Shown here: positions 8,643 through 18,150 of the stretch, one piece after another
How the letters are laid out: each line of letters starts with the position of its first letter
How positions within the stretch are numbered: the stretch's first letter is position 1
Assembly (NCBI RefSeq): GCF_020711195.1
Contig: NZ_JAJFAT010000008.1
Span: forward strand, 57,966 to 121,965
Length of the DNA stretch: 64,000 nt
Origin: Halanaerobium polyolivorans
Lineage (GTDB): Bacteria > Bacillota > Halanaerobiia > Halanaerobiales > Halanaerobiaceae
Reading direction: 5' to 3'
Notes under the pieces: generated by a model
What the model saw: the letters and a program-made list of their open reading frames with translations, nothing else
What the model was told of the DNA's origin: nothing
Database searches by the model: none
Translations under genes and position numbers: made by a program

Positions 8643-9365
8643 TTGCTCAATAACTTCTTTAAAGATAAAAGGATTAATTATAAAGACTTTTTGCTCATTC
8701 TCAGCAGCTGGTACTTTATTCTTTTTAGTAATTACTTTTTAAAAGAAAGAGAATTTGCAGCTCTTTTATATATTGGTGAGTTTTTTAGCTTTATCTTAAC
8801 TACCTTAGGTTATATGTTATTTTTGTTTTTAGCCTATTTATATTTCCAAATACTCTATGATTTTTCTTTAAAAGATTTAGGTTTTAAATTCAATTTCAAA
8901 AAACTAAATTTAAAAGCTCTTTTAGCAGGCTTAATACTGCTCACAGTTGGAGTAATATTGATCAATATCAATGCTGCTCAAATTACTACTCAAAACTTTA
9001 AGCCTCTCTACATAATCAATGACCTTAGACTAATTATTAGAGCATTACCTGTTTTAGCAGCTGTGTTTTTGGCTGCATTTTTTCAGGCTGCTGCTCTGCA
9101 GTTTTTATTTAATAAAATTGTTTTTTCGCTATTTGATCTCTATCTTCCCAGCATTATAGCATCATTATTTACGGGCCTGTTTGCCCCGATATTAGTACTG
9201 CAGTTTGAGCCTGGATTTATACTAATAGTTTTTATCTCTGTAATTATCAGCAATTATTTTTACCAAGAAAGTGATTATAACCTTCTGGGAGCGGTAGTAT
9301 TTTATGCTTCATTTTTAACTCTTTATATCAGCTTTATCTATGGTTTTAACTTTTTGATTTTTTAA
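8643..9365 (+). CDS. Multi-pass membrane protein, probable CPBP-family member without catalytic residues
   Basis: 240 residues and the only protein gene read on the plus strand. It has about seven hydrophobic segments. LKDLGFK followed by a hydrophobic helix, and the later pair FFQAAALQFLF (147-155) and SLFTGLF, align by eye with CPBP (CAAX-protease/bacteriocin-immunity) motifs EExxxR and FxxxH. The glutamates, arginine and histidine are replaced (Gln148-Ala149, Gln153, Pro182), so protease activity is unlikely if the assignment is right. The TTG start follows GAGGTGAT with 5 nt spacing. It diverges from cdaA and ends at a bidirectional-looking terminator. Function unknown. Confidence 0.6.
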   Translation: MLNNFFKDKRINYKDFLLILSSWYFILFSNYFLKEREFAALLYIGEFFSFILTTLGYMLFLFLAYLYFQILYDFSLKDLGFKFNFKKLNLKALLAGLILLTVGVILININAAQITTQNFKPLYIINDLRLIIRALPVLAAVFLAAFFQAAALQFLFNKIVFSLFDLYLPSIIASLFTGLFAPILVLQFEPGFILIVFISVIISNYFYQESDYNLLGAVVFYASFLTLYISFIYGFNFLIF

Positions 9366-9372
9366 TTCATAA

Positions 9373-9397
9373 AAGCCGACCAGTTTTTGGCCGGCTT
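9373..9397. terminator. Terminator between converging genes
   Basis: AAGCCG-CC ... GG-CGGCTT hairpin between the plus-strand membrane gene and the minus-strand radical SAM gene. The minus-strand side has a short TTTT tail and the plus-strand side has none, so it serves the minus-strand operon better, though it may stop both. Confidence 0.7.
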
Positions 9398-9468
9398 ATC
9401 AGTTCAAAAATTTATTTTAACCCTAAATTTAACCCTATACTTAACTCAAATATTATTAAGCCAATCTT

Positions 9469-10461
9469 TTACTCGAATTCTCCATATATTTTGCTGCCAC
9501 AATTTTTACAAAAACCAGCTTCATAATTTTTAATTACCCCATAACCACTCCGTTTAATAACTTTATCTCCACAATTAGAACAAAAACTATCCCTGCTATT
9601 TTCTAGATTTACATTTCCTAAATAAACATTATTTAGATCTTTTTTGGCCAGCTGATATGCTTTTTCCATTAAATTTAAATCAGTTGCTGGATTATCCAGT
9701 TTATAAGCTGGATAATATCTGCTTAAATGAAGCGGAATATCCTGATCAATCTCAGCTAGAAAGTTAAAGATCTTCTGCAGTTCATCTAAATCATCATTTA
9801 AATCGCTTATAACAAGGGTTGTCACTTCAAGGTGTATCTTATCAGCTAAATACCTGATGGTCTTTTTAACAGTATCTAAACCTCCCTGGCAGTGCTTTTT
9901 ATAAAAGTGGTCCTGAAAAGATTTTAAATCGATATTGGCAGCAGCCAAATATGGAGTTAATTCTTTTAAAGGCTCCTCTTCAATAAAGCCATTACTAACC
10001 AAAATATTTTTGATTCCCTTTTTTGAGGCTAATTTTGCTGTATCCAGCATAAACTCATAAAAGACTGTAGGTTCTGAATAAGTATAAGCAATCAAATCAA
10101 GCTCTTTTTTTTGAGCGGTATTAATAATAGCTTGAGGACTATAATCTTTCAGCGGAGGTTTTTGTTGGCTTATCTGCCAGTTCTGACAATAACTACAGCT
10201 CATATTACAGCCATAACTTCCAATTGAAAGCACCTTTTTAGCAGGATGAAAATGATAAAGGGGTTTTTTTTCAATTGGATCTACCCCTAAGGCAGAAACC
10301 TTCCCATAATTTAAACTTTTAAGTTCACCCTTAATATTTTTTCTGACCTTACAGATCCCTGTTTTATCTTCCTTAATTATACAGTGGTGGGGACAGAGTT
10401 CACATTTAAGCTGCTTATCCTGGTCAACACTATAATATTTAGCTTCCTGATATTCAGTCAT
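9469..10461 (-). CDS. amrS: AmmeMemoRadiSam system radical SAM enzyme
   Basis: 330 residues. The radical SAM 4Fe-4S motif CxxxCxxC is at 85-92 (CNMSCSYC), with a following YCQNW as in pyruvate formate-lyase-activating-enzyme relatives. Extra cysteines flank the core: Cys20/23/27/37 at the N terminus and a zinc-ribbon-like pair of CxxC motifs (294/297 and 318/321) at the C terminus. This arrangement, together with AMMECR1 and Memo genes directly upstream, identifies the AmmeMemoRadiSam set. The substrate and reaction are not established. It overlaps amrA by 8 bp, so the two are translationally coupled. Confidence 0.93.
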   Translation of the reverse strand: MTEYQEAKYYSVDQDKQLKCELCPHHCIIKEDKTGICKVRKNIKGELKSLNYGKVSALGVDPIEKKPLYHFHPAKKVLSIGSYGCNMSCSYCQNWQISQQKPPLKDYSPQAIINTAQKKELDLIAYTYSEPTVFYEFMLDTAKLASKKGIKNILVSNGFIEEEPLKELTPYLAAANIDLKSFQDHFYKKHCQGGLDTVKKTIRYLADKIHLEVTTLVISDLNDDLDELQKIFNFLAEIDQDIPLHLSRYYPAYKLDNPATDLNLMEKAYQLAKKDLNNVYLGNVNLENSRDSFCSNCGDKVIKRSGYGVIKNYEAGFCKNCGSKIYGEFE

Positions 10462-10981
10462 TTTCTTTAAACCTTTTAACCTTAAAGCGGAAAATGTCTA
10501 TTTGTGAATCTGCCTTCAGACCAGCCTTTTTCTTGGCAATGCTGAGCTGTTTATCCACCGTATCTATACCTTCTAGATCAGGAAGCAGCAGACCTGTTTG
10601 ATGACCTCCCTTGACCAAAATACCATATTTTTTTGGATCTAGTTCTGATTTATCATTTACTCTTTCAGCTTCAGTTAAAATATCAACCGAGATTGTTAAT
10701 TCGTCTAATTCTGACTTATGCACTTCAGGAAAACGGGGATCACTTTCAGCAGCAGTCATAGCATTATTAATAATTTCCTGGGCTGCATTATCCTGAACGG
10801 CCTGAAAGGTGCCCATACAACCTCTTAAATTACCATTTTTCTTTAGGGTTACAAAAACCCCAGCCGGCTTTTTTAGGATTTCAGGTAGCTCATCATAATT
10901 AACTTCTACCTCATTACCATTTACTATATATTCTTTGACTGCTTTTCTGGCCAAATCAGTAATATATTTTTCAGTATCCAT
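10454..10981 (-). CDS. amrA: AMMECR1-domain protein (AmmeMemoRadiSam system protein A)
   Basis: 175 residues that are almost entirely an AMMECR1 domain. The conserved LRGCMGTF (about 52-59) and the DPRFPEV segment are present, and a GVLV-like hydrophobic strand, GILVKGGHQTGLLLP, follows. The biochemical role of this domain is unknown; it occurs in bacteria, archaea and eukaryotes. It lies between the Memo-like gene (26 nt upstream) and the radical SAM gene (8-bp overlap), an arrangement that defines the three-gene system. Confidence 0.93.
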   Translation of the reverse strand: MDTEKYITDLARKAVKEYIVNGNEVEVNYDELPEILKKPAGVFVTLKKNGNLRGCMGTFQAVQDNAAQEIINNAMTAAESDPRFPEVHKSELDELTISVDILTEAERVNDKSELDPKKYGILVKGGHQTGLLLPDLEGIDTVDKQLSIAKKKAGLKADSQIDIFRFKVKRFKEND

Positions 10982-11007
10982 GCTTAAACACCTCTCATAA
11001 ATAAATT

Positions 11008-11826
11008 TTATTCTAGATAAACAGACGCATAACCAACCCCAAAGGGTCCTTCATAAGAGTTGAGTTGAAGTTCTACTTCCTGGTCAGCTACACTACCAAG
11101 CATTACTGCAATAGGTCTTAAACCACACTCACCAGCTTTGTCAATCAACTGAGAATCCATATTTAAAATAGATTTGAAATCCTTTTTCTTTAAGAGCTCG
11201 ATCAACTTTTCATCAAATAAATGGGCTTCAGGATCATAACCAGCAGGTGCACCTTTTTTTAAACGGTGCGAAAGATCTCCACTTGCAATCACAGCAATAT
11301 TATAGTCAAGTTCAGATGCAGTTTGTGAAATTTTTTTGCCGATCTCATAAAGTTCTTGATAGGAAATAAAGCCAATTGAAAGTGTCACTATAGGTAGATC
11401 GACACCTGCATTTTTAAGGTAATTTAGTGGTACCAATACTCCATGATCTAATTCTTCCTTAATACCATAATTGAGCAGATCTTTTGCTTTTAAGCCCTGT
11501 AAAGATAAGTTTTCTCTCTGACAATTTTCAATCAATTTTTGGGCAAATTGTGGATCAGACTTTTGATTAAATTTAAGCTGTGGATGGGAAAAATCACTGA
11601 AACTACCGCTTAATTCTTCTTTTACAATAACTGATGCTGTCGAGCGAAAAGCAGGTCCATGTGGAGTTATTAGCAGCATTAGATCAAGATCATCAAATTT
11701 TGCAATACTCTGAGCTGTTTTTTCCATACCCTTTACCGTTTTTTCAGCCTTTTTTAACTCTCTTCCCCCAATTTCCTCAACCACTATTGGGGGATGAGGT
11801 AATAAAGCAGCACATTTTACTGTCAT
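11008..11826 (-). CDS. amrB: Memo-like / class III extradiol dioxygenase-fold protein (AmmeMemoRadiSam system protein B)
   Basis: 272 residues of the LigB/Memo fold. Candidate metal ligands are the paired histidines near the N terminus (LLPHPPIVV), LITPHGP, the ELDHGVLVPL segment and SGDLSHRL. The fold matches extradiol dioxygenases and human MEMO1, but no reaction can be read from the sequence. It opens the three-gene AmmeMemoRadiSam run and starts 87 nt after rpsI, behind a terminator, so it is probably transcribed from its own promoter, which I could not define with confidence. Confidence 0.92.
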   Translation of the reverse strand: MTVKCAALLPHPPIVVEEIGGRELKKAEKTVKGMEKTAQSIAKFDDLDLMLLITPHGPAFRSTASVIVKEELSGSFSDFSHPQLKFNQKSDPQFAQKLIENCQRENLSLQGLKAKDLLNYGIKEELDHGVLVPLNYLKNAGVDLPIVTLSIGFISYQELYEIGKKISQTASELDYNIAVIASGDLSHRLKKGAPAGYDPEAHLFDEKLIELLKKKDFKSILNMDSQLIDKAGECGLRPIAVMLGSVADQEVELQLNSYEGPFGVGYASVYLE

Positions 11827-11872
11827 TTTTCCACCTCCAAATAATTACATAATATACATTTTTTTAAAAGAC

Positions 11873-11899
11873 AAAAACAGAGAGATAGATATCTCCCTG
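11873..11899 (-). terminator. Intrinsic terminator of rplM-rpsI
   Basis: Hairpin of CAGGGAGATA and TATCTCTCTG separated by two bases on the minus strand, followed by TTTTT, 15 nt after the rpsI stop. Confidence 0.85.
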
Positions 11900-11913
11900 C
11901 TGCATAAAAAACT

Positions 11914-12309
11914 TTATCTTTTTGAGAATTGTGGTTTCTTTCTTGCTTTTTTGCGACCATATTTTTTTCTTTCTACCATACGAGAATCTCTGGTTAAATA
12001 ACCGGCCTTTTTTAAAGGACCACGATAATCTTGGTCTACTTCCAGTAAAGCTCTTGCAATTCCATGCCGAACCGCACCAGCCTGACCTGAAAGTCCACCT
12101 CCATTAACATTTACATAAATATCAAAAGTGTTATCTGTGTTTGTCAATTCTAAAGGTGACATTATATCTTTAATTAGAGATTTTCTATTAAAATAGTCGC
12201 TGATTTCAACATCATTAACTAAAAAATTTCCATCTCCAGGCAGCAGGCGAACTCTAGCAGTAGAAGTCTTTCTCCGTCCTGTACCTCTATATTGTACTTC
12301 AGAAGCCAT
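11914..12309 (-). CDS. rpsI: 30S ribosomal protein S9
   Basis: 131 residues, normal length for uS9. The N-terminal [16 protein letters not shown] and the basic C-terminal tail ending KKPQFSKR, which reaches toward the P-site tRNA, are characteristic. It follows rplM by 34 nt, the near-universal L13-S9 pair, and the two share the promoter at 12857-12885. Confidence 0.98.
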   Translation of the reverse strand: MASEVQYRGTGRRKTSTARVRLLPGDGNFLVNDVEISDYFNRKSLIKDIMSPLELTNTDNTFDIYVNVNGGGLSGQAGAVRHGIARALLEVDQDYRGPLKKAGYLTRDSRMVERKKYGRKKARKKPQFSKR

Positions 12310-12343
12310 CTATAAAATCCTCCTTCCTGTTTTTAAACTTAGA

Positions 12344-12772
12344 TTATAGCTCTAATTTTTCGGGTTTTTGGGCCTGATGTGGATGACTATCTCCACTATA
12401 TACTTTTAATTTTTTAATCATTTTTCTGCCCAGTTTATTACCTGGTAGCATACCTTTGACAGCTTTTTCGATAATAAATTCTGGGTCTTTTTCTAGTAAT
12501 TCTTTATAGGTCATTTCTTTAATTCCACCAATATAATTAGAATGGCGGTAATATTTTTTCTGATCCCATTTATTTCCTGTTAATTTTATTTTTTCAGCAT
12601 TAACTACAATTACAAAATCTCCCATATCTACATGAGGTGTAAAGGTTGGCTTATGTTTGCCGCGTAAATACTGAGCAATTTTTGAGGAAATTCTACCTAA
12701 TGTTTTATCTTCAGCATCAACTACATACCAGTTGCGCTCAACTTCTTCGTTTTTAGCCATATATGTTGACAT
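12344..12772 (-). CDS. rplM: 50S ribosomal protein L13
   Basis: 142 residues, full length for uL13. The motifs [29 protein letters not shown] and MLPGNKLGR are all present. The ATG at 12772 lies 6 nt after GGAGG. First gene of the rplM-rpsI operon, with a leader of about 75 nt. Confidence 0.98.
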   Translation of the reverse strand: MSTYMAKNEEVERNWYVVDAEDKTLGRISSKIAQYLRGKHKPTFTPHVDMGDFVIVVNAEKIKLTGNKWDQKKYYRHSNYIGGIKEMTYKELLEKDPEFIIEKAVKGMLPGNKLGRKMIKKLKVYSGDSHPHQAQKPEKLEL

Positions 12773-12856
12773 ACTATACCTCCTTAGTAAAAAATATTCT
12801 CTAATTACATGAATATATTCTCAACGGGGCTGTGTTGGACAGAATAATTCATAGTA

Positions 12857-12885
12857 ATTTTAATACAATCTTCTTCTTTTGTCAA
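12857..12885 (-). promoter_or_regulatory. Sigma-A-type promoter of rplM-rpsI
   Basis: A perfect TTGACA (12880-12885) and TAAAAT (12857-12862) are 17 bp apart on the minus strand, with the start expected near 12850. It lies in the gap after truA, separating L13-S9 from the upstream ECF/truA genes. Confidence 0.85.
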
Positions 12886-12911
12886 GTTAAAACAAAATTA
12901 TTGTTTTTAAT

Positions 12912-13658
12912 TTAGTCATAAAAAACCTCTAATAATGTCAAACCTTTAGCTGGAGCTGTAAAACCAGCTTTACTTCTCTGACAACCAGCCAAAATTTCTT
13001 TTAAATCAGCCGGATTCCTTTTCCCTTTAGCAAGTTCAATTAAAGTTCCAACTAATATTCTAACCATATTATATAAAAATCCATTTCCAGAAATATCTAT
13101 CTGGATTTCTCCATTTGGCTTTACATTAATAGCCAAAGAATAAATTTCTCTTATAGTTGAATCAACTGAAGATCCAGCTGAACAAAAAGCAGCAAAATCA
13201 TGAGTGCCTAAAAATACTTCTGCTCCTTTTCGCATTAAATCAACATCTAATCTCTGATGAACTTTATAAACAAAATTACGGACAAAAACTGAATTAAAAT
13301 TACTGTTTAATATTCTATAGCGATATTTTTTGCCCCGTGCATCATAACGAGCATGAAAATCTATAGCCACTTTTTCTGCTTTATAGCAAATTATATCATC
13401 TGGTAGATGAGTATTAATAGCAATAGGGATTTTATAAGTTGGTATTTCAATATCCAAAAAGAAATTAGCCGTCTGACCAGCCGCATGAACCCCGGCATCA
13501 GTTCTTCCTGAACCTATTACTGCAACTTTACTTTTATTTACTTTGCTTAAAGCATTTTCAAGTTTTTCTTGAATAGTTGCTTTGGTATTTTTTTGTTTCT
13601 GCCAGCCACTGTAATTGCTGCCATCATATTCTAAAGTTATTTTATAATTATTAGCCAC
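12912..13658 (-). CDS. truA: tRNA pseudouridine(38-40) synthase
   Basis: About 248 residues. Isomerises uridines 38-40 in the anticodon arm of tRNAs. The catalytic Asp lies in GSGRTDAGVHA; other landmarks are LEYDGSNYSGWQ, DFHARYDARGKKYRYR and FLYNMVRILVGTL. The frame can also open at GTG 13667 right after the ecfT stop, but GTG 13658 has an AGGTGA site 5 nt upstream and is preferred. The gene follows ecfT in the usual Firmicutes order between the ECF module and rplM. Confidence 0.96.
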   Translation of the reverse strand: MANNYKITLEYDGSNYSGWQKQKNTKATIQEKLENALSKVNKSKVAVIGSGRTDAGVHAAGQTANFFLDIEIPTYKIPIAINTHLPDDIICYKAEKVAIDFHARYDARGKKYRYRILNSNFNSVFVRNFVYKVHQRLDVDLMRKGAEVFLGTHDFAAFCSAGSSVDSTIREIYSLAINVKPNGEIQIDISGNGFLYNMVRILVGTLIELAKGKRNPADLKEILAGCQRSKAGFTAPAKGLTLLEVFYD

Positions 13659-13667
13659 CAAAATCAC

Positions 13668-14459
13668 CTAAAAGAAATATACTGTCACTGCTAAGACTAA
13701 AACTATTGATAATGCGATAAAATCATAATATCTGTATTCTAACTGATGCAGCCTTGTTCTACCTTCCCCACCTCTATAACATCTTGATTCCATTGCTAGA
13801 GCCAGATCATCTGCTCTTCTAAAGGCACTAATAAACAAAGGCACCAATAAAGGAATTAAACTTTTTGCCCTGTTAATTATATTGCCTGATTCAAAATCGG
13901 CACCTCTAGCCTGCTGAGCTTTCATGATTTTTTCTGCTTCTTCCAGCAGGGTAGGAATAAAACGCAAAGCGATGGTCATCATCATCGAAAGTTCAGCTGC
14001 AGGAACCCCAAATCTTTTTAAAGGACTTAAAACATATTCTATACCATCTGTCAGCTGGAGGGGTGAGGTTGTTAAAGTTAATAGTGAGGTAAATAAAATT
14101 AAAATAAAAATTCTACTTACCATAAAAAAACCGGTATAAACCCCTTCTGATTCGATTGAAAGAAACCTCCAGGACCATAATACGGTCCCACCTTTTGTTA
14201 AAAAAACATGGATTAAAAGGGTTAAAAGTATTAAAAATAAAATTGGTTTTAAACCTTTAATTACCTTCACAAAAGGTATTTTAGATAATAAGATAACTAT
14301 TAAAATAAAGATTGAAAATATGCCAAAACCATTAAAAGTATTGATGGTAAAAAGTGCGATTATTAATATTGTGGTGAGAATAATCTTCATTCTTGCATCA
14401 AGGGAATGAATAATAGATTCTCTAGCTATATATTGTCCAATCGTTATATCTTTTAACAT
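13668..14459 (-). CDS. ecfT: ECF transporter transmembrane protein EcfT
   Basis: 263 residues with about five membrane segments. Two Ala-Arg-Gly type coupling motifs are present or near-present (AQQARG in the loop near 185, and ESRCYRGGEGRTR near 230), which dock on the two ATPases. EcfT is the shared scaffold of energy-coupling-factor vitamin/metal importers; substrate-binding S components would be encoded elsewhere. It follows ecfA2 by a single base, so the three genes should be expressed together. Confidence 0.95.
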   Translation of the reverse strand: MLKDITIGQYIARESIIHSLDARMKIILTTILIIALFTINTFNGFGIFSIFILIVILLSKIPFVKVIKGLKPILFLILLTLLIHVFLTKGGTVLWSWRFLSIESEGVYTGFFMVSRIFILILFTSLLTLTTSPLQLTDGIEYVLSPLKRFGVPAAELSMMMTIALRFIPTLLEEAEKIMKAQQARGADFESGNIINRAKSLIPLLVPLFISAFRRADDLALAMESRCYRGGEGRTRLHQLEYRYYDFIALSIVLVLAVTVYFF

Positions 14460-14460
14460 T

Positions 14461-15309
14461 TTAATGGCTCCTTAAAGCTTTAATTATCTCATCTGAAGCT
14501 TTAGATATAGAAAATATTTCTGTTTCTAAATTTAAGCCTTTTTCTTTTAACCTGTGCAGTATTTCTGTTATCTGAGGCAGATCAAGTGCTAATTTATGCA
14601 GCTTTTTTTCATTAGCAAAAACTTCTTTGGGACTACCATCCAAAACAATTTTTCCCTGGTGCATAACTATAACTCTACTGGCAAGCTCTGCAATCTCTTC
14701 CATCCTGTGAGATATTAAAATAATAGTCATATCTAATTTTTCATATAAATATTTTAATAAATCTGCCAGCCTTTTTCTTCCCTGAGGATCCAGACCTGCA
14801 CTTGGTTCATCAAGTACTAAAACTTCTGGTTTTAAAGCTAATACACCTGCAATAGCAACTCTTCTCTGCTGGCCACCACTTAAATTAAAGGGAGATCTAT
14901 CTTTGAATTCAGAGTAACCTAACCCTACTAATTCCATAACCTCTTTTACCCTGTTTTCAATTTCAGCTTCATCTAAACCAAGGTTTTTGGGCCCGAATGC
15001 AATATCTTTATATACGCTTTCTTCAAAGAGTTGATGTTCAGGATATTGAAAAACCAGGCCAACATGGCGGCGGGTTTCTTTTAAATTTCTTTTTTCACTG
15101 CTTATATTTTTAGAATTAACTTTTACAGTTCCACTTGAAGGAATTATTAAACCATTAAAAAGCTGGACCAGGGTCGATTTACCAGAACCTGTATGGCCAA
15201 CTATCCCAATAAATTCTCCTTTATCAATATCTAAGTTGATATCTTTAAGAGCAGTAACATTATTTTCATCATTATAAATATGAGTTACATTATCCACTTC
15301 AATTAGCAT
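14461..15309 (-). CDS. ecfA2: ECF transporter ATPase EcfA2
   Basis: 282-residue ABC ATPase. Walker A GHTGSGKST (about 37-45), Q-loop VFQYPEHQLFE, signature LSGGQQRRVAIAG, Walker B VLVLDEP and switch His in LISHRME. It overlaps ecfA1 by 7 bp. As the second ATPase of the ECF importer it forms an asymmetric pair with EcfA1 under EcfT. The Q-loop and GLGYSE region are typical of A2 subunits. Confidence 0.95.
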   Translation of the reverse strand: MLIEVDNVTHIYNDENNVTALKDINLDIDKGEFIGIVGHTGSGKSTLVQLFNGLIIPSSGTVKVNSKNISSEKRNLKETRRHVGLVFQYPEHQLFEESVYKDIAFGPKNLGLDEAEIENRVKEVMELVGLGYSEFKDRSPFNLSGGQQRRVAIAGVLALKPEVLVLDEPSAGLDPQGRKRLADLLKYLYEKLDMTIILISHRMEEIAELASRVIVMHQGKIVLDGSPKEVFANEKKLHKLALDLPQITEILHRLKEKGLNLETEIFSISKASDEIIKALRSH

Positions 15310-16124
15310 ATTGAATTCACCAACTCATCTATAGTCAGAATATCGTCTACAGCAATATCGTTTTTTCTTAAATATTCTGCTACTTCTACAGCAACAGGAA
15401 TATCTAAGTTTACCTCTTTTAATTTGTCGACAAGTCTGAAGATAGATCTTGGTTTTCCCTGTTGAATAATCTCACCCTGATTCATAACAATAACTTTATC
15501 AGCAGCAACTGCTTCTTCCATAAAGTGGGTGATATGCACAATAGTAATACCTTTTTCTTTGTTTAGATATTCTATGGTTTCCATAACCTCTTTTCTGCCC
15601 TGCGGGTCAAGCATTGCAGTCGGTTCATCTAAAACTATACAATCAGGCTCCATAGCAATAACTCCGGCAATAGCAACCCTCTGTTTTTGCCCACCTGAAA
15701 GTTTATGAGGAGCAAATTTTTGAAAACCAGCCATCCCAACCATTTCCAGAGAATTATCAACCCTCTGCCGGATTTGATCACTGGGTATGCCAAGGTTTTC
15801 CGGGCCAAATGCTACATCATCTTCAACTATAGAAGCTACTAATTGATTATCCGGGTTTTGAAAAACCATTCCTACTTTCTGCCTAACTTTCCAGGTATTA
15901 TCAGGGTTTTTAGTGTTTAAGCCATCAACAATAATATCCCCATTTGTGGGTACTAAAAGCACATTTAATAATTTGGCAAGGGTAGACTTACCTGAACCAT
16001 TTCCACCAATTATAACAGCAAAATCACCGGCTTCTATCTGCAGGTTAATATTCTGCAGGGCCGGTCTCTCACTGCTGTCAGTTTGATAACTAAAATCTAC
16101 CCCATCAATTTTTATCAGGCTCAT
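15303..16124 (-). CDS. ecfA1: ECF transporter ATPase EcfA1
   Basis: 273-residue ABC ATPase. Walker A GGNGSGKST, Q-loop VFQNPDNQLVAS, signature LSGGQKQRVAIAG, Walker B CIVLDEPTAMLDP and switch His in HITHFMEE. First of the ecfA1-ecfA2-ecfT group, starting 20 nt after rplQ with no visible terminator, so readthrough from the alpha operon is likely. Confidence 0.95.
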   Translation of the reverse strand: MSLIKIDGVDFSYQTDSSERPALQNINLQIEAGDFAVIIGGNGSGKSTLAKLLNVLLVPTNGDIIVDGLNTKNPDNTWKVRQKVGMVFQNPDNQLVASIVEDDVAFGPENLGIPSDQIRQRVDNSLEMVGMAGFQKFAPHKLSGGQKQRVAIAGVIAMEPDCIVLDEPTAMLDPQGRKEVMETIEYLNKEKGITIVHITHFMEEAVAADKVIVMNQGEIIQQGKPRSIFRLVDKLKEVNLDIPVAVEVAEYLRKNDIAVDDILTIDELVNSIC

Positions 16125-16144
16125 AATAACACCTACATTTCGAA

Positions 16145-16486
16145 TTAGTCAACCAGTTCAATTATTGCCTTTTTAGCTGCATCTCCTCTGCGGGGATACA
16201 TCTTTAAAATTCTGGTATATCCACCAGGTCTATCAGAATACTTAGGTCCAATTTCATCAAATAGTTTTGTTACAACTTCTTTGTCTTTTATTTTATCCAT
16301 TACCTTCCGCCTTGAACTTAAATCATTCTTTTTGGCAGTGGTAATAATCTTCTCAGCATAAGATCTCAATTCCTTGGCTTTAGGCAGAGTTGTTTCTATC
16401 CGCCCATGACGGAATAATGAGGTTGCCATGTTTTGAAACATAGCTTTACGATGTGAAGATGTTTTTTGAAGTTTACGCTTAGCCAT
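16145..16486 (-). CDS. rplQ: 50S ribosomal protein L17
   Basis: 113 residues, the short bacterial bL17. The N-terminal [21 protein letters not shown] and the C-terminal [24 protein letters not shown] are diagnostic. Last ribosomal gene of the alpha operon, 13 nt after rpoA. Confidence 0.98.
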   Translation of the reverse strand: MAKRKLQKTSSHRKAMFQNMATSLFRHGRIETTLPKAKELRSYAEKIITTAKKNDLSSRRKVMDKIKDKEVVTKLFDEIGPKYSDRPGGYTRILKMYPRRGDAAKKAIIELVD

Positions 16487-16499
16487 CTAAACTCCCTCC

Positions 16500-17444
16500 T
16501 TATATTTCATTATCTTTTAGTTCTAATTCAAGTTCATCAAGCTTGTCTTTGATTTCCTGTAAAGACTTCTTACCTAAATTACGAACTTTCATTAGATCAT
16601 CTTCTGTTTTATCAACAAGTTCTTCAACTGTGTTAATCCCTGCTCTTTTCAAGCAATTTGAAGAACGGACTGATAATTCTAATTCTTCTATAGTAGTGTC
16701 AAGAATTTTATCTTTTTCTTCTTCTTCAACTTCAACCATGATTTCAACATCTTCGATTTCATCTGTTAAATTAATAAATAATTCTAGATGCTCTACCATG
16801 ATTTTAGCTGCAAGACTAATAGCATCATCAGGATGAATACTACCATTTGTTTTTACTTCTAAAATTAATCTATCATAGTCAGTAACCTGGCCTACTCTAG
16901 TATTTTCGATATTAAAATTAGCTCTTTCAATCGGACTAAATGAAGAGTCAATAGGGATTAAACCTATAATCTTATCAAAATGAGCCTTATTTTCTTCTGC
17001 AGTATGATAACCTCTACCTTTTTCAACAGTTGCTTCCAAAAGTAATCTGCCATCTTCAGCCAGAGTTGCAATATGATGATCTGTATTTATTACCTCTACA
17101 TCACCTGAGCTAATAAAATCACCAGCTGTTACTTCACCTTCACCCTCTGCTTCGATCCTGATAGTTGACTGTTCTTCACCAGAAAATTTAACAACTACTT
17201 CTTTGAGATTTAAGATTAAATCTGTCATATCCTCTACAACCCCAGAAATAGCTGAAAATTCATGTTTTACCCCTTCTACCTTAACTGATGTTAAAGCAGA
17301 GCCCGGTAAAGAAGACAATAAAATTCTGCGCAGAGAATTTCCTAGGGTAGTACCATAGCCTCTTTCTAAAGGAGAAATTTCATAACGTCCGTAATTCTCA
17401 TCACTTTCAAGTCTTTCCACACGTGGTTTTTCAATTTCTATCAT
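16500..17444 (-). CDS. rpoA: DNA-directed RNA polymerase subunit alpha
   Basis: 314 residues. N-terminal assembly domain with [20 protein letters not shown], then an acidic linker (about 235-248, VEEEEKDK), then the C-terminal domain ([21 protein letters not shown] and [15 protein letters not shown]) that contacts DNA UP elements and regulators. Full length. It lies between rpsD and rplQ as in the Bacillus-type alpha operon. Confidence 0.98.
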   Translation of the reverse strand: MIEIEKPRVERLESDENYGRYEISPLERGYGTTLGNSLRRILLSSLPGSALTSVKVEGVKHEFSAISGVVEDMTDLILNLKEVVVKFSGEEQSTIRIEAEGEGEVTAGDFISSGDVEVINTDHHIATLAEDGRLLLEATVEKGRGYHTAEENKAHFDKIIGLIPIDSSFSPIERANFNIENTRVGQVTDYDRLILEVKTNGSIHPDDAISLAAKIMVEHLELFINLTDEIEDVEIMVEVEEEEKDKILDTTIEELELSVRSSNCLKRAGINTVEELVDKTEDDLMKVRNLGKKSLQEIKDKLDELELELKDNEI

Positions 17445-17496
17445 ATTATCAGTTTACCCTCCTTATATGGACAATTTTATGACTGAGGGTATTCAT

Positions 17497-18123
17497 TTAC
17501 CGTGAATAATACTCGACAATCAGGTGCTCTTCGACCGGATAATCGATATCTTCCCTCTCTGGTAATGCTACAACTGTTCCTTCTGCTTTTTCTAAATCAG
17601 AACTTATCCATTCCTGAGTTGCAAAATCTGAGTTATATTCAAAAACCTCTTTAAAGCGCTTAGATTTACGGCTTGAATCTTTAACACTTACAACATCATC
17701 TACATCAACCTGATATGAAGGAATATCTACTTTGCGACCATTTACTTTGATATGGCCGTGTAATACAAACTGTCTTGCTTCATTTCTTGAACTAGCAAAA
17801 CCCATTCTGTACACAACATTATCAAGTCTTCTTTCTAAAAGTGTTAAGAAGTTTTCACCTGTTACACCAGGAGTGTTTTCAGCGGCTTTAAAGTAATTAC
17901 TGAATTGTTTCTCCATAATTCCATAAATCCTTCTTACTTTTTGTTTTTCTCTTAATTGCAAACCATATTCTGATACTTTTTGCCGACCCTGACCATGTTC
18001 ACCAGGAACATAAGGTCTGCGGTCAAAAGAACATTTTTCACTATAACAACGGGCGCCTTTAAGGTATAATTTTTCACCTTCACGCCTGCATAATTTACAA
18101 ACTGATCCTGTATATCTTGCCAT
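17497..18123 (-). CDS. rpsD: 30S ribosomal protein S4
   Basis: 208 residues. uS4 with an N-terminal four-cysteine zinc site ([18 protein letters not shown], then C near 31) and the S4 RNA-binding domain ([15 protein letters not shown]...[17 protein letters not shown]). The Cys-containing form is the zinc-binding version. Primary 16S-binding assembly protein. In this group rpsD sits inside the alpha operon rather than alone as in Bacillus subtilis. Confidence 0.98.
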   Translation of the reverse strand: MARYTGSVCKLCRREGEKLYLKGARCYSEKCSFDRRPYVPGEHGQGRQKVSEYGLQLREKQKVRRIYGIMEKQFSNYFKAAENTPGVTGENFLTLLERRLDNVVYRMGFASSRNEARQFVLHGHIKVNGRKVDIPSYQVDVDDVVSVKDSSRKSKRFKEVFEYNSDFATQEWISSDLEKAEGTVVALPEREDIDYPVEEHLIVEYYSR

Positions 18124-18150
18124 TTTTACACCTCAACTTTCCTTTTATAA

